A DNA stretch of 64,000 nt from NCBI GenBank assembly GCA_002360535.1, contig DEQR01000027.1, forward strand, positions 99,418 to 163,417, read 5' to 3'. Source of the DNA: Thiobacillus sp. UBA3361 (lineage in GTDB: Bacteria; Pseudomonadota; Gammaproteobacteria; Burkholderiales; Thiobacillaceae). Each line of letters starts with the position of its first letter. Position 1 is the first letter of the stretch. Position numbers and translations under genes: made by a program. Below are positions 44,538-52,609 of this stretch, piece by piece. The notes under the pieces are model-generated. The model ran no database searches and was not told where the DNA came from. It saw only the letters and a list, made by a program, of their open reading frames with translations.

Positions 44538-44562
44538 CAAAAAGAACCCCCCGAAGGGGGCG
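44538..44562 (-). terminator. Terminator-like hairpin in the transfer-operon leader (possible attenuator)
   Basis: Read on the minus strand: CGCCCCCTTCGGGGGG followed by TTCTTTTT. A GC stem with a tight TTC-type loop and T-rich tail lies 45-70 bases before the first transfer gene, in the direction of transcription. If functional it would stop transcripts before the operon unless read through, i.e. attenuation or antitermination. Confidence 0.6.
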
Positions 44563-44738
44563 CGAAGGAGGAGGTGTCAGCGGGAGTGAAGACTAGGGAC
44601 GGGGCAGTGGCCTGTCGCCACGAAATGCGAAATCGATTTGTTGCTTATTGCCGCGACGAAACGGAGGGACTGTGCTGCTCCGCAGCCATGCCTCGGGCTC
44701 GACGTGGCAGCTCACTCGGCAGACAGCGAAAGGACCTG

Positions 44739-44869
44739 CAAAGGCCGCCAAACGACAAGGGGAAGGGCCCTACCCAAAGGGCCTGCCCTCGTGGCCGGGC
44801 AGGGGCAAAGGTTTAACGGACAAGGGGAGGCCTTGCAAAGGGAAGGGAAAAAGACCAGCCGCGCAAAGG
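44739..44869. repeat. Five CAAAGG repeats spaced ~30 bases, with ACAAGGGGA direct repeats
   Basis: CAAAGG occurs at 44739, 44775, 44806, 44836 and 44864 (spacings 36, 31, 30, 28), near three helical turns. ACAAGGGGA occurs at 44754 and 44820. The strand is markedly purine-rich. This looks like an array of protein-binding sites (iteron-, relaxosome- or regulator-type). Confidence 0.5.
44766..44803. repeat. Tandem perfect hairpins within the repeat array
   Basis: Stem 1: GGCCCT (44766-44771) with AGGGCC (44778-44783). Stem 2: CCTGCCC (44782-44788) with GGGCAGG (44797-44803). Both are perfect and almost contiguous; they share two bases, so as RNA they would be mutually constraining. Confidence 0.6.
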
Positions 44870-45347
44870 GTTGCAGCAACGGGACTGCTGAAACCGGGAA
44901 CGGGATATGGCGTCATGCGCTCATGAATTTACAGACTGTTGTCGCCCTCCTCCTGTTTAGCGGCACGCAGAAGATTCAGGCCTCGGACATCGAGGCGGCG
45001 GCGGGCATGAACTGTCCGTGGAATCCGAGCTTCGGGCGGCTGCATGGCTGACCGCAGGCGCTCGTTTCCGTCGTTCGTCGTGCCAGGGGTCCAGCGGCAG
45101 GTTACTGGCATGGAACAGTCTTACAGCGCTGCGATTGGCAGACGGCAGGTCGGCCAATCCCGCCGTTGGACTAATGGGCTGTATCGGGCGGCAATGTTCC
45201 GGGTACCTGCCGTTCAGCCCAAGGTCACGTTGATCGTTGGTTATTCATTGTCTAACACGAACCTGAAACTCTGTCACCCTTTGCGGTTGTCGTGCTCTAC
45301 AGGCAAGCAACCGCATCCTTGATCCGGCAAGTGCCATGGTGAATGAA

Positions 45348-46724
45348 TCAAACTGCCGGCAGTATCAATGATGCTTGCAGCCCGCCCAATGAGGATTTGG
45401 CCAACACCAAATCACCACCGTACATTCGCGCCAGATCGGCGGTGATGGCAAGCCCCAATCCCGTACCGGGTACCTGCCCGTCTGCGCGAACCCCGCGTTT
45501 GAGGACATGATCGCGCTCGGTCTCGGCGATGCCCTTGCCGTCATCATCGATGCGCACTCGGAGCTTGCCGGACTCGTCCGAGACTTGAATCTCGATCCGT
45601 GATCTGGCCCACTTCGAGGCGTTGTCAATCAGATTCCCCAGCATTTCCTGCAAATCCTGTTCTTCACCTCGGAATGCCAGATTGGCTTGATCAGGCAGCA
45701 ATACAAACTCGATCTGGCGTTCTGCATGCACCCGCTGCATCACCCGTACCAGTCCTCGTATAACGGGTTCAACGGCAGTGCGCATGCCCGGAACTTGTAC
45801 CGACGCGGCCGCTTGTGCTCGGCTCAGGTGGTAATCGACCTGCTTGCGCACGGTGTCGACTTGTGATGCGACCAGACGTGCCAAGTCGTCATCCCGTTTC
45901 TCGTGAACATGGGCAGCATTGGCGAGGACGCTCAGCGGTGTTTTAAGCGCATGGGCCAGGTTGCCGGCTTGCGTCCGGGCACGCTCGACCACTTCGGCAT
46001 TTTGTGCCAGCATCGTGTTGAACTCATTGACCAGCGGCATGATCTCGTTCGGGAAGGTGCCTTCCATGTTTCGGGCATCTCCGTGACGGACCCGCCCGAG
46101 GGCATCCTGCATGCTGCGCAGGGGGGCAAGCCCGACGAATACCTGCATTGAGGCTGCGAACGTCAATCCCATTCCCAGTATGCCCAATGCCAACCATAGA
46201 TGGCCTTTGAAGTCTGCGATAGGTCCTGTCATCAGGCTTTCATTGGCCGCGACCATCAACCGCAGGGAATGCGTGTCAATGGTGACGGTACGTTCCACCA
46301 CTCTTAGCGTCACCCCCTGAGGGCCTTCAATCCGATGCTGATGAATTTCTCCGTCCGCCGGGGCATCCGCCGGCACGGCCAGTGTCTCATCCCACAGTGA
46401 GCGGGAACGCAACACAGCCTTGATGGGATGCTCACCCGCAGCGGCGATGTGATCGATCTGCCAATACAGGCCGGACAGGGGTTTGTTGAGACGCGGATCA
46501 CTCGGAAGTAATCGAACCTGTGCCTGATTCTGCTCATCGAGAATCAGTTGGGCCGTGAGTTGATCCAGATGATTCTTTAGTTCCACATCGAACTGGGCTT
46601 CGACATGCTGATGAAAGAGTTGGCCAAGCCCCCAGCCCGCAACCAGAATCGAAATGACGATCCAGACAAGTGTCCCCGCCAATAGGCGCATGCGCAGGGA
46701 GTTACGCAGGAAAGCAATGTTCAT
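45348..46724 (-). CDS. PhoQ-like sensor histidine kinase
   Basis: A 458-residue inner-membrane kinase: membrane segment 1 (LAGTLVWIVISILVAGWGLG), a ~130-residue periplasmic sensor region, membrane segment 2 near 175-195 (LWLALGILGMGLTFAAS), HAMP-like linker, dimerisation helix with phosphoacceptor H258 (AGNLAHALKTPLS), N-box NLIDNASKWA, and ATP lid DDDGKGI / GTGLGLAI. The HALKTPL form is that of PhoQ-type kinases. The start overlaps the response regulator stop by four bases. With the adjacent PepSY gene it probably senses a metal or redox/envelope signal controlling the divergent cytochrome operon. Confidence 0.92.
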   Translation of the reverse strand: MNIAFLRNSLRMRLLAGTLVWIVISILVAGWGLGQLFHQHVEAQFDVELKNHLDQLTAQLILDEQNQAQVRLLPSDPRLNKPLSGLYWQIDHIAAAGEHPIKAVLRSRSLWDETLAVPADAPADGEIHQHRIEGPQGVTLRVVERTVTIDTHSLRLMVAANESLMTGPIADFKGHLWLALGILGMGLTFAASMQVFVGLAPLRSMQDALGRVRHGDARNMEGTFPNEIMPLVNEFNTMLAQNAEVVERARTQAGNLAHALKTPLSVLANAAHVHEKRDDDLARLVASQVDTVRKQVDYHLSRAQAAASVQVPGMRTAVEPVIRGLVRVMQRVHAERQIEFVLLPDQANLAFRGEEQDLQEMLGNLIDNASKWARSRIEIQVSDESGKLRVRIDDDGKGIAETERDHVLKRGVRADGQVPGTGLGLAITADLARMYGGDLVLAKSSLGGLQASLILPAV

Positions 46725-47383
46725 TGCGCTTTGTTGAGTCGGTAGCCCAGCCCACGCACAGTTTCGATCAGGCCTGGCGGTAATTTCTTGCGCAAGCGCG
46801 CGATGAATACCTCGACCGTATTCGAATCACGATCGAAATCCTGCGCGTAAATATGTTCGGTCAACTCAGCACGGGAGACGATTTCACCCGGATGGTGCAT
46901 CAGGTAAGCGAGAACCCGGTATTCATGGCTCGTCAGCGTCAAGGCAGTTCCATCCACACTGGCACGACTGCTGCGGGTATCCAGCGTTAGCGGGCCGCAA
47001 ACCAACTCGGTACTGGCATGACCGCCGGCACGGCGGATCAGGGCCCGGAGCCGGGCCAGCAGTTCTTCCATGTGAAAGGGTTTGGTCAGGTAGTCATCCG
47101 CACCGGCATCGATACCGGCCACTTTCTCTCGCCAGGTGTCGCGAGCCGTCAGGATCAACACCGGCAAGGTACGACCTGCAGCACGCCATTTCTTGAGAAC
47201 CGTGATGCCATCCATCTGCGGCAGGCCGAGGTCGAGCACGATGGCGTCGTAGGGCTCGGTCTTGCCCATGAAGTGGCCATCGACCCCGTTATGAGCCACA
47301 TCCACGACATAGCCGACCGACTGGATACCTTCGACCAGTTGTGCCGCCAGCGTCAGTTCATCTTCGACAACCAGGATGCGCAT
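46721..47383 (-). CDS. OmpR-family response regulator
   Basis: A 220-residue regulator: receiver domain with D51 in AIVLDLGLPQMDG, the acidic VVEDE start and K in LTKPFHMEELLARL; a winged-helix DNA-binding domain follows (LTSHEYRVLAYLMHHPGEIV ... TVEVFIARLRKKL). Cognate to the overlapping sensor kinase; its start abuts the PepSY gene stop. Likely to regulate the divergently transcribed cytochrome genes. Confidence 0.94.
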   Translation of the reverse strand: MRILVVEDELTLAAQLVEGIQSVGYVVDVAHNGVDGHFMGKTEPYDAIVLDLGLPQMDGITVLKKWRAAGRTLPVLILTARDTWREKVAGIDAGADDYLTKPFHMEELLARLRALIRRAGGHASTELVCGPLTLDTRSSRASVDGTALTLTSHEYRVLAYLMHHPGEIVSRAELTEHIYAQDFDRDSNTVEVFIARLRKKLPPGLIETVRGLGYRLNKAQ

Positions 47384-47751
47384 CAGCGAGGCTCTCCTTG
47401 GTGATGCGGCTTGTCATTCTTTTCCTTGAAACCGAGGATGGTGCCATCTCGAGCGTGGATATTCAGTTTCACCAAGGCGCCTCCCTTGCGCAATAACTTG
47501 ATTTCATAAACCCACTCACCTTTTTCACGGTCGAGTTCAACCTCCATGACCTGGCCGGGATACTCGCGCTCGACCCGATCAAGAATCGTGCGCAAGGGCA
47601 GCACGTCACCCGACTCGACGGCTTGGCGGGCACGCTCATGGTCAGCGTTATCTGCTGAGTAACTGACTCCCGTGCCCAACATCGCCAGCATCATCCAAAC
47701 GAGTAAGCCTGTCAGGGTGTGGCGTGATTGGGAGGTAATTCTCGACGACAT
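47383..47751 (-). CDS. PepSY-domain exported protein upstream of the two-component system
   Basis: About 122 residues with an N-terminal membrane/signal segment (LTGLLVWMMLAMLGTGVSYS) and a PepSY domain (LPLRTILDRVEREYPGQVME, then KGEWVYEIKLLRKGGALVKL). ATG 47751 is used because the longer frame only offers a TTG at 47775. PepSY proteins are commonly paired with PhoQ-like kinases and ferric-reductase-type oxidoreductases, as here. Probably a periplasmic modulator of the kinase or reductase. Confidence 0.82.
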   Translation of the reverse strand: MSSRITSQSRHTLTGLLVWMMLAMLGTGVSYSADNADHERARQAVESGDVLPLRTILDRVEREYPGQVMEVELDREKGEWVYEIKLLRKGGALVKLNIHARDGTILGFKEKNDKPHHQGEPR

Positions 47752-47888
47752 CTTTGACTCTGCAGTTTTTTCCAAGCTGATCTATAGCGCTTTGAACCTG
47801 AACGCAGGATGAACAAGCGATTCAGCATTCATTCAGACAGGGAGGCGCAAAGTACGTCCCACAGTCCGATAACCGCCAGGAGAAACGT

Positions 47889-48290
47889 ATGAAGAACATG
47901 TTGGTCGTCACCTCAGGAATTGTTGCCATGATACTCAGCACCGCGACACTCGCCGGTCCACGCGCAGACCTGCTGGCCCAGTATGCGGCAGCCGCCAAGA
48001 CATCAGGATTTTCAGCGGCACGCGGCCAGGCCCTGCATATGCAGAGTTTTTCGGGAGGTAAGCCCGACACACCCTCCTGCACCACCTGTCATGGCAAGGA
48101 CACTCGGGGTGCCGGTCGGGCGCTAACCGGCAAGACTATCGAACCGGTTGCCGTGTCGGTCACGCCGACTCGTTATACCGATCCCTCTAAGGTCGAAAAG
48201 TGGTTCAAGCGTAATTGCACCGAAGTATTGGGGCGCGAATGCACCCCGCAGGAAAAAGGTGACTGGCTCACCTTCGTGATTGGTCAGTAA
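47889..48290 (+). CDS. SHP-like monohaem cytochrome c (DUF1924)
   Basis: A 133-residue periplasmic cytochrome: signal peptide (VVTSGIVAMILSTATLAG), one haem site CTTCH (C64, C67, H68) and a C-terminal pair of cysteines (NCTEVLGREC). This layout is that of the sphaeroides haem protein (SHP) family, whose genes sit beside a dihaem cytochrome and a cytochrome b/ferric reductase, exactly as here. SHP binds oxygen species or nitric oxide at an unusual haem; physiological role remains unsettled. First gene of the plus-strand operon, divergent from the PepSY-kinase operon. Confidence 0.87.
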   Translation: MKNMLVVTSGIVAMILSTATLAGPRADLLAQYAAAAKTSGFSAARGQALHMQSFSGGKPDTPSCTTCHGKDTRGAGRALTGKTIEPVAVSVTPTRYTDPSKVEKWFKRNCTEVLGRECTPQEKGDWLTFVIGQ

Positions 48291-48311
48291 TCCCATTCAA
48301 AGGAGACTCCC

Positions 48312-48803
48312 ATGCGCATTCCCTATCGTCCGCTTGCCATCGGTCTCGTGACCCTGGCTTTTTCTGCCCTTGTATTTGCCCGCGCCCAGGCTGGCGACCG
48401 CCATTTCTTCGCGCCGGTGGCCGATCCGGTCGTCAAGGAGGAGTGTGGCAGTTGCCATCTGGCTTTTGCTCCCTCGATGCTCCCGGCACGATCATGGCAG
48501 CGCATGATGGGCGAGTTGGACAATCATTTTGGCGACAACGCCAGCCTCGATGCGGCCACCGCCGAAAAGATTACGAGCTATCTCGTTGCCAATGCGGGTG
48601 ATGCGGGTGGACAGCGCTACAGCAGCAAAATGCTCAAAGGCGTTTCTACCGGGGCTGCTCCACAGCGCATCACGGAATTGCCCAAATGGGTAAGCGAACA
48701 TCGCAAAGTTCCCGACTGGGAGTGGCGCCACAAGGAGGTGCGCACCAAAGCGAACTGCGTCGCCTGCCATACCGCAGCAGAACAAGGCTCCTACGAAGAA
48801 TGA
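48312..48803 (+). CDS. Dihaem cytochrome c (DHC-like)
   Basis: A 163-residue periplasmic protein: signal peptide (LAIGLVTLAFSALVFARAQA) and two haem sites, CGSCH (C45-H49) and CVACH (C149-H153). It also contains the PRSWQRMM-like helix (LPARSWQRMMGELDNHFGDN) typical of DHC, the electron donor to SHP. It starts 21 bases after the SHP gene. Electrons would run from the cytochrome b-type reductase through DHC to SHP. Confidence 0.9.
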   Translation: MRIPYRPLAIGLVTLAFSALVFARAQAGDRHFFAPVADPVVKEECGSCHLAFAPSMLPARSWQRMMGELDNHFGDNASLDAATAEKITSYLVANAGDAGGQRYSSKMLKGVSTGAAPQRITELPKWVSEHRKVPDWEWRHKEVRTKANCVACHTAAEQGSYEE

Positions 48804-48840
48804 CCGCTTCCCACAATACCCTGAGCTAAAGGAATTCACC

Positions 48841-49254
48841 ATGCGCACATTAACCATCGCTTCAATGTTGGCCACTGTTTTCTTCTCCATGTCGAGTCAT
48901 GCCCAGGATGGCCGTCCTGCCAGCGCCGACAAAGCGAAATGGATGTCGATCCCCGAAGTGCATGCCAGATTGGAATCTGCCGGCTATCGGAATATCGAGA
49001 AGATCGAACGTGAAAGCGGCAGCTATGAGGTCAAGGCCACCGACCAGGCGGGACGGCGGATCAAGCTGTACGCACATCCCCAAACGGGCGAGGTTATCGA
49101 CCAGCGGCAGCGTGGCGTCAAGCGTGACCAATACAACGCCCACGACGGTGGCTATGCGAAAAGCAATCAGCGCAATTTTGCTGACTGCAACGAACGACGA
49201 TGCCGGGATGACTTGCCCCAACCGGGAAGCATCCAACCCGCCCCTGGAAAATGA
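48841..49254 (+). CDS. PepSY-domain periplasmic protein
   Basis: A 137-residue exported protein (signal peptide TIASMLATVFFSMSSHA) with a PepSY-like domain: WMSIPEVHARLESAGYRNIE, SGSYEVKATDQAGRRIKLYA and HPQTGEVID. The C-terminal tail has CNERRCRDD, which could form a disulfide. It lies between the dihaem cytochrome and the reductase and is probably an accessory of that electron chain. It is the second PepSY gene of the locus. Confidence 0.85.
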   Translation: MRTLTIASMLATVFFSMSSHAQDGRPASADKAKWMSIPEVHARLESAGYRNIEKIERESGSYEVKATDQAGRRIKLYAHPQTGEVIDQRQRGVKRDQYNAHDGGYAKSNQRNFADCNERRCRDDLPQPGSIQPAPGK

Positions 49255-49272
49255 TCCATCAGGAGTCCTGAC

Positions 49273-50595
49273 ATGAAAATCTTGCTCGGTTCTCTGCTTG
49301 CCATTGTCGCAGTCGCTTGGGGAATGGATGTGCTTGCCACGGGCGGTAGCAGTGGCGGCACGCTGCCATGGGTTATTCGGCAGGAAGCCCTCTATCTGAG
49401 TGGTCTGCTATCGATCGCTTTGATGTCGCTGGCGATGTTTCTGTCCACACGTCCCGCCTGGCTCGAAACCCCGCTGGGCGGTATGGATCGCGTCTATCGG
49501 ACCCATAAATGGGCCGGCATCCTCGGGGTGAGTTTCGCCATCGCACACTGGCTGGTCGAGGAGGTTGTCGGGAAGATTCTCAAGGCGACGATTGGTCGCG
49601 AAGGACGCATCCCCAAGGAGCAATTCACCGGCTTCCTGGAAGTGATGCGCGACTTGGCCAAGGACATGGGGGAGTGGGCGTTCTACGTGGTACTGGTCAT
49701 GCTGGCTATTACGCTATGGAAGCGTTTTCCCTACAAAACCTGGCGACTGACGCATCTGGCCATGCCGGTGATTTATCTGATGCTGGCACTGCATGCAGTC
49801 ATGCTTGCGCCGGCAGATTACTGGACCCAGCCAGTAGGAATTCTCCTGGCTACCCTCATTGTGGGCGGAATCTATGGTGCCCTGCATTCGCTGGTCGGCC
49901 GCATCGGGCGCCAACGCCAGGTGAATGGGTCGATTGTGGCCCTCGAACAGCCTGCTTCGGATGTGCTGACTGTTCGTTGTCAGCTCGGCAATGGCTGGCG
50001 AGGTCATCGTCCCGGCCAGTTCGCCTTCGTTACCTTCGACGCGAAGGAAGGTGCTCATCCTTTCACGATTGCCAGTGCGGGTCGCGATGATCGGACCATC
50101 ACTTTCCAGATCAAGACGCTGGGTGATTACACCCGCACCCTCGGCAACCGGCTGGAAATCGGCCAGGCAGTGAAGGTTGAAGGTCCTTATGGTCGCTTCG
50201 ACATGACCCGGCAGGATTCGAACGCCCAACAAATCTGGATTGCCGGCGGAATCGGAGTAACGCCATTCCTGGCCTGGCTGGATTCATTGCAACAGACGCC
50301 GAGCCAGGTTTCTGCGGATCTCCACTACTGCACCCGGGATCGAGCCAATGATCCGTTTGTCTCCCGTCTCGAGGCAAGCTGCGCCGCGTTGCCTGGCATC
50401 CGTCTGTACATTCATGGCGCCCAACAGGGTGAAACATTGAGCGCCGCCGATGTTGCCGCCGTGCAGCCTGGCTCACGCCGGTCCGAAATCTGGTTCTGCG
50501 GGCCGCAAGGCTTGGCAGAAAAGCTCAAGCATGAGCTTGGGCGTATCGGACAAGGCCGGTTCAGGTTCCACCAAGAAGCTTTTGAAATGCGGTGA
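49273..50595 (+). CDS. Ferric-reductase-like transmembrane flavoprotein
   Basis: A 440-residue membrane oxidoreductase: about six membrane segments in residues 1-215, with histidines placed for two haems (HKWAGILGVSFAIAHWLVEE; LTHLAMPVIYLMLALHAVML), then an FAD-binding domain with HPFTIAS near 261 and an NAD(P)-binding domain with IAGGIGVTPFLAWL near 323. It should pass electrons from cytoplasmic NAD(P)H across the membrane to the periplasmic cytochromes. It is the cytochrome b partner in SHP-DHC clusters. Confidence 0.9.
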   Translation: MKILLGSLLAIVAVAWGMDVLATGGSSGGTLPWVIRQEALYLSGLLSIALMSLAMFLSTRPAWLETPLGGMDRVYRTHKWAGILGVSFAIAHWLVEEVVGKILKATIGREGRIPKEQFTGFLEVMRDLAKDMGEWAFYVVLVMLAITLWKRFPYKTWRLTHLAMPVIYLMLALHAVMLAPADYWTQPVGILLATLIVGGIYGALHSLVGRIGRQRQVNGSIVALEQPASDVLTVRCQLGNGWRGHRPGQFAFVTFDAKEGAHPFTIASAGRDDRTITFQIKTLGDYTRTLGNRLEIGQAVKVEGPYGRFDMTRQDSNAQQIWIAGGIGVTPFLAWLDSLQQTPSQVSADLHYCTRDRANDPFVSRLEASCAALPGIRLYIHGAQQGETLSAADVAAVQPGSRRSEIWFCGPQGLAEKLKHELGRIGQGRFRFHQEAFEMR

Positions 50596-50629
50596 AACAC
50601 CTATCGATCCAACCAAAGGAAATGAAATC

Positions 50630-50914
50630 ATGAAAACCATCTCGATCATCCTGCTTGCATTGTCCATGACGACCGTACATGCCGCCACCCCTGAGGTCCA
50701 AGTGGAATCCTGTGATCAAATCAGGGAACAGATTCGGGCGCATACAGGCATTCCGGCCAAACCCAACACGTCCTTGCTGGGCAAGGTGGGTGAAAACAAG
50801 AAATGCCGTTTCACTTCTGCCGAGGCGTATCGTGCGGCCTGGGGCGACAAGCCCCTGCCCAAGGATGATCGACGTGATCGTCGTTCGAAAGGGCGCGAGC
50901 ACGATGATGATTGA
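50630..50914 (+). CDS. Small exported protein of the cytochrome operon
   Basis: A 94-residue protein with signal peptide (ISIILLALSMTTVHA), two cysteines (ESCDQIREQI and KKCRFTS) and a highly charged C-terminus (DDRRDRRSKGREHDDD). AAAGGAAATG precedes the start. Family unknown. It lies 35 bases after the reductase gene and so is probably co-transcribed. Confidence 0.7.
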   Translation: MKTISIILLALSMTTVHAATPEVQVESCDQIREQIRAHTGIPAKPNTSLLGKVGENKKCRFTSAEAYRAAWGDKPLPKDDRRDRRSKGREHDDD

Positions 50915-50978
50915 AGCGAATGACAAACGGATGTTGATTAAGGGTTCCTTAAGCTCAACGTGAAAGACTGCCAGAATC

Positions 50979-51185
50979 ATGACGCCACCTGAAATGACCT
51001 CTGCCTCCTTGCTCCTCTGGATCGTATTGGGGATTACGCTGCAAATCGCGTTGTGGCTGGGTATCAGCTTCTGTCGGCATTGGGGTGAGTATCAGGTGCT
51101 GCGCACAGGCGTGGGGTCTGATAGGGGAATGGTTGTTCCCGTTAAAGTGAATCGCCCCGGGTTTCGTGGAGGCCATTTGGTTTAA
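50979..51185 (+). pseudogene. 5' end of a membrane-anchored reductase-type gene cut by an IS
   Basis: The frame encodes ATG, one membrane segment (LLLWIVLGITLQIALWLGIS) and FCRHWGEYQVLRTGVGSDRG, then runs into the left end of the insertion sequence at 51148. The last ~12 codons are IS sequence. The N-terminal anchor resembles those of oxidoreductases that follow SHP/DHC clusters, but too little is left to name it. The 3' part is not found on the other side of the IS. Confidence 0.65.
51148..51174. repeat. Left terminal inverted repeat of the IS
   Basis: TGAATCGCCCCGGGTTT then CGTGGAGGCC. Compared with the right end it differs only at three or so positions over 27 bases. Confidence 0.85.
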
Positions 51186-51186
51186 G

Positions 51187-52035
51187 TCAGGCCACGGGAA
51201 TGGCCTCATTGGCGAGTTGCCGGTAGTAGTATGCCTCAGCCTCGGCAGGCGGGATATAGCCGATGGGTTCCAGCAGGCGGTGGTGGTTGAACCAGGCCAC
51301 CCATTCCAGGGTGGCCAGTTCCACCGACGCCTTGGTCTTCCAGGGGGCACGCCGGTGGATCAATTCCGCTTTGTACAGGCCGTTGATGGTCTCCGCCAAG
51401 GCGTTGTCGTAGCTGTCCCCCCGGCTGCCTACCGAGGGTTCTATGCCCGCCTCGGCGAGACGCTCGGTGTAGCGAATGGAGACATACTGCGAGCCTCTAT
51501 CGCTGTGATGAACCAGGGCCTCCGAGCGCTCGGGCTGCCGGGCATAGAGGGCCTGCTCCAGGGCATCCAGGACGAAGTCCGTGTGCATGGAACTGCTGAC
51601 CCGCCAGCCCACGATGCGCCGGGCAAACACGTCGATGACGAAGGCCACGTACAGCCAGCCCTGCCAGGTGGAGACATAGGTGAAGTCCGACACCCACAAC
51701 TGGTTGGGGCGGTCGGCTTTGAACTGCCGGTTGACCCGATCCAGCGGACAGGGGGTCTTGGCATCCGGAATCGTGGTGCGCACCTTCTTGCCACGCCGCA
51801 CGCCCTCCAGGCCCAAACGCTTCATGAGCCGCTCCACCGTGCAGCGGGCCACCGGCATGCCCTCCCGGTTCAACTGGCGCCAGACCTTGTCGGCACCATA
51901 GACCCGCAGGTTGGCGTGCCAGACCCGCTCTATTTCGGGTATCAAGGTATCGTCCAACTGGGCGCGGGCACAGCGCAGTTCAGGGTCCTTCAACTGGGCG
52001 GCATGGCGCCAATAGCCCGACGGGGCGGTCTGCAA
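51187..52035 (-). CDS. IS3-family transposase OrfB (DDE integrase domain)
   Basis: A 282-residue frame with an rve-type DDE domain: VSDFTYVSTWQGWLYVAFVI and DVFARRIVGW (first D), HHSDRGSQYVS (second D), and SRGDSYDNALAETINGLYKA (E). The helical HTH_21 part precedes it (VWHANLRVYGADKVWRQL). The frame remains open further upstream toward orfA (AFVDQHRDTYGVEP), so the active transposase is expected to be an OrfAB fusion made by -1 frameshifting from orfA. Confidence 0.93.
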   Translation of the reverse strand: MQTAPSGYWRHAAQLKDPELRCARAQLDDTLIPEIERVWHANLRVYGADKVWRQLNREGMPVARCTVERLMKRLGLEGVRRGKKVRTTIPDAKTPCPLDRVNRQFKADRPNQLWVSDFTYVSTWQGWLYVAFVIDVFARRIVGWRVSSSMHTDFVLDALEQALYARQPERSEALVHHSDRGSQYVSIRYTERLAEAGIEPSVGSRGDSYDNALAETINGLYKAELIHRRAPWKTKASVELATLEWVAWFNHHRLLEPIGYIPPAEAEAYYYRQLANEAIPVA

Positions 52036-52091
52036 GACCTCGCAGATCGGCTCGACCCCGTAGGTGTCCCGGTGTTGGTCGACGAATGCCC

Positions 52092-52424
52092 TCAGGATTT
52101 GAGTCGGCGGTCGAGCTCCGCCTGGGCGAAAAACGCGCTCGCCAGCTTAAGGATCTCGTTGGCTCGGCGCAGTTCCTTGTTCTCTCTCTCCAGGGCTTTG
52201 AGACGTTCCCGTTCGTCGCTGGTGATGCCATCACGCAGGCCGCTATCGACCTCGTGCTTCTTGACCCACTCGTGCAGGGTCGGGGTGGAGCAGCCGATCT
52301 TCGGCGCGATGGATTCAATGGTCGCCCACAGGGACGGATACTCACCACGGTGTTCCTGCACCAGGCGCACTGCACGCTCACGAACTTCGGGGGAATACTT
52401 CGGGGTGGTCTTCTTGCTCATCAT
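52092..52424 (-). CDS. IS3-family transposase OrfA (HTH)
   Basis: A 110-residue protein with an N-terminal HTH_Tnp_1 domain (YSPEVRERAVRLVQEH, IAPKIGCSTPTLHEWVKK) and a C-terminal leucine-zipper helix (ERLKALERENKELRRANEIL). The relation of its frame to orfB is the -1 type; a T-run in GCGTTTTTCGCC near its end is a possible slip site. Confidence 0.92.
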   Translation of the reverse strand: MMSKKTTPKYSPEVRERAVRLVQEHRGEYPSLWATIESIAPKIGCSTPTLHEWVKKHEVDSGLRDGITSDERERLKALERENKELRRANEILKLASAFFAQAELDRRLKS

Positions 52425-52447
52425 GGCTCCATCTTCTCAAGGAATGG

Positions 52448-52474
52448 AGCCTCCTCAAAACCCGGGGCGATTCA
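52448..52474. repeat. Right terminal inverted repeat of the IS
   Basis: Its complement reads TGAATCGCCCCGGGTTT then TGAGGAGGCT, matching the left end. Confidence 0.85.
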
Positions 52475-52483
52475 CTCTTTCCG

Positions 52484-52609
52484 TGAGCTCCAGCTAGAGC
52501 CGGGAAGCGTCGATGCCGCATTGACTGATACAGGAGGCGATGCGGGCCACGTAATCCGGCTGGTGGAACTGGCGGCCGCTGATGTTGACCGCCAGGTCCA
52601 AATTGCGGG
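52484..52609 (-). pseudogene. EAL-domain (c-di-GMP phosphodiesterase) fragment with nonsense codon, cut by the IS
   Basis: On the minus strand the frame reads NLDLAVNISGRQFHQPDYVA then CISQCGIDASRL, followed by a TAG, then LELTE up to the IS end. The pattern VNIS-RQF...SRLELELTE is diagnostic of EAL domains; the TAG replaces the GAG glutamate codon expected after SRL. Only ~40 codons remain. The upstream side is fused in frame to an unrelated fragment. Confidence 0.75.

Larger units (their letters stand above)
44494..45347. other. Non-coding leader upstream of the transfer operon (candidate control / oriT-like region)
   Basis: About 850 bases without a convincing gene between the transglycosylase start and the sensor-kinase stop. 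The part nearest the operon contains a terminator-like hairpin, tandem hairpins and a repeated CAAAGG motif, listed separately. The outer part (44940-45347) shows no structure I can interpret. The transfer promoter must lie here; an origin of transfer is possible. Confidence 0.55.
51148..52474 (-). mobile_element. IS3-family insertion sequence
   Basis: A 1327-bp element with two overlapping-type transposase frames (orfA, orfB) and near-perfect terminal inverted repeats beginning TGAATCGCCCCGGGTTT. The flanks (AAG on the left, CTC on the right) are not duplicated, and the two flanking sequences belong to unrelated genes, so the element sits at a rearrangement and is not a clean insertion. Both transposase frames look intact, so it may still be active. 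Confidence 0.9.

Noticed and set aside
44638..45051. Plus-strand frame in the transfer leader as a gene
   Set aside because: No ribosome site, no family, composition dictated by the purine-rich repeats; better explained as non-coding.
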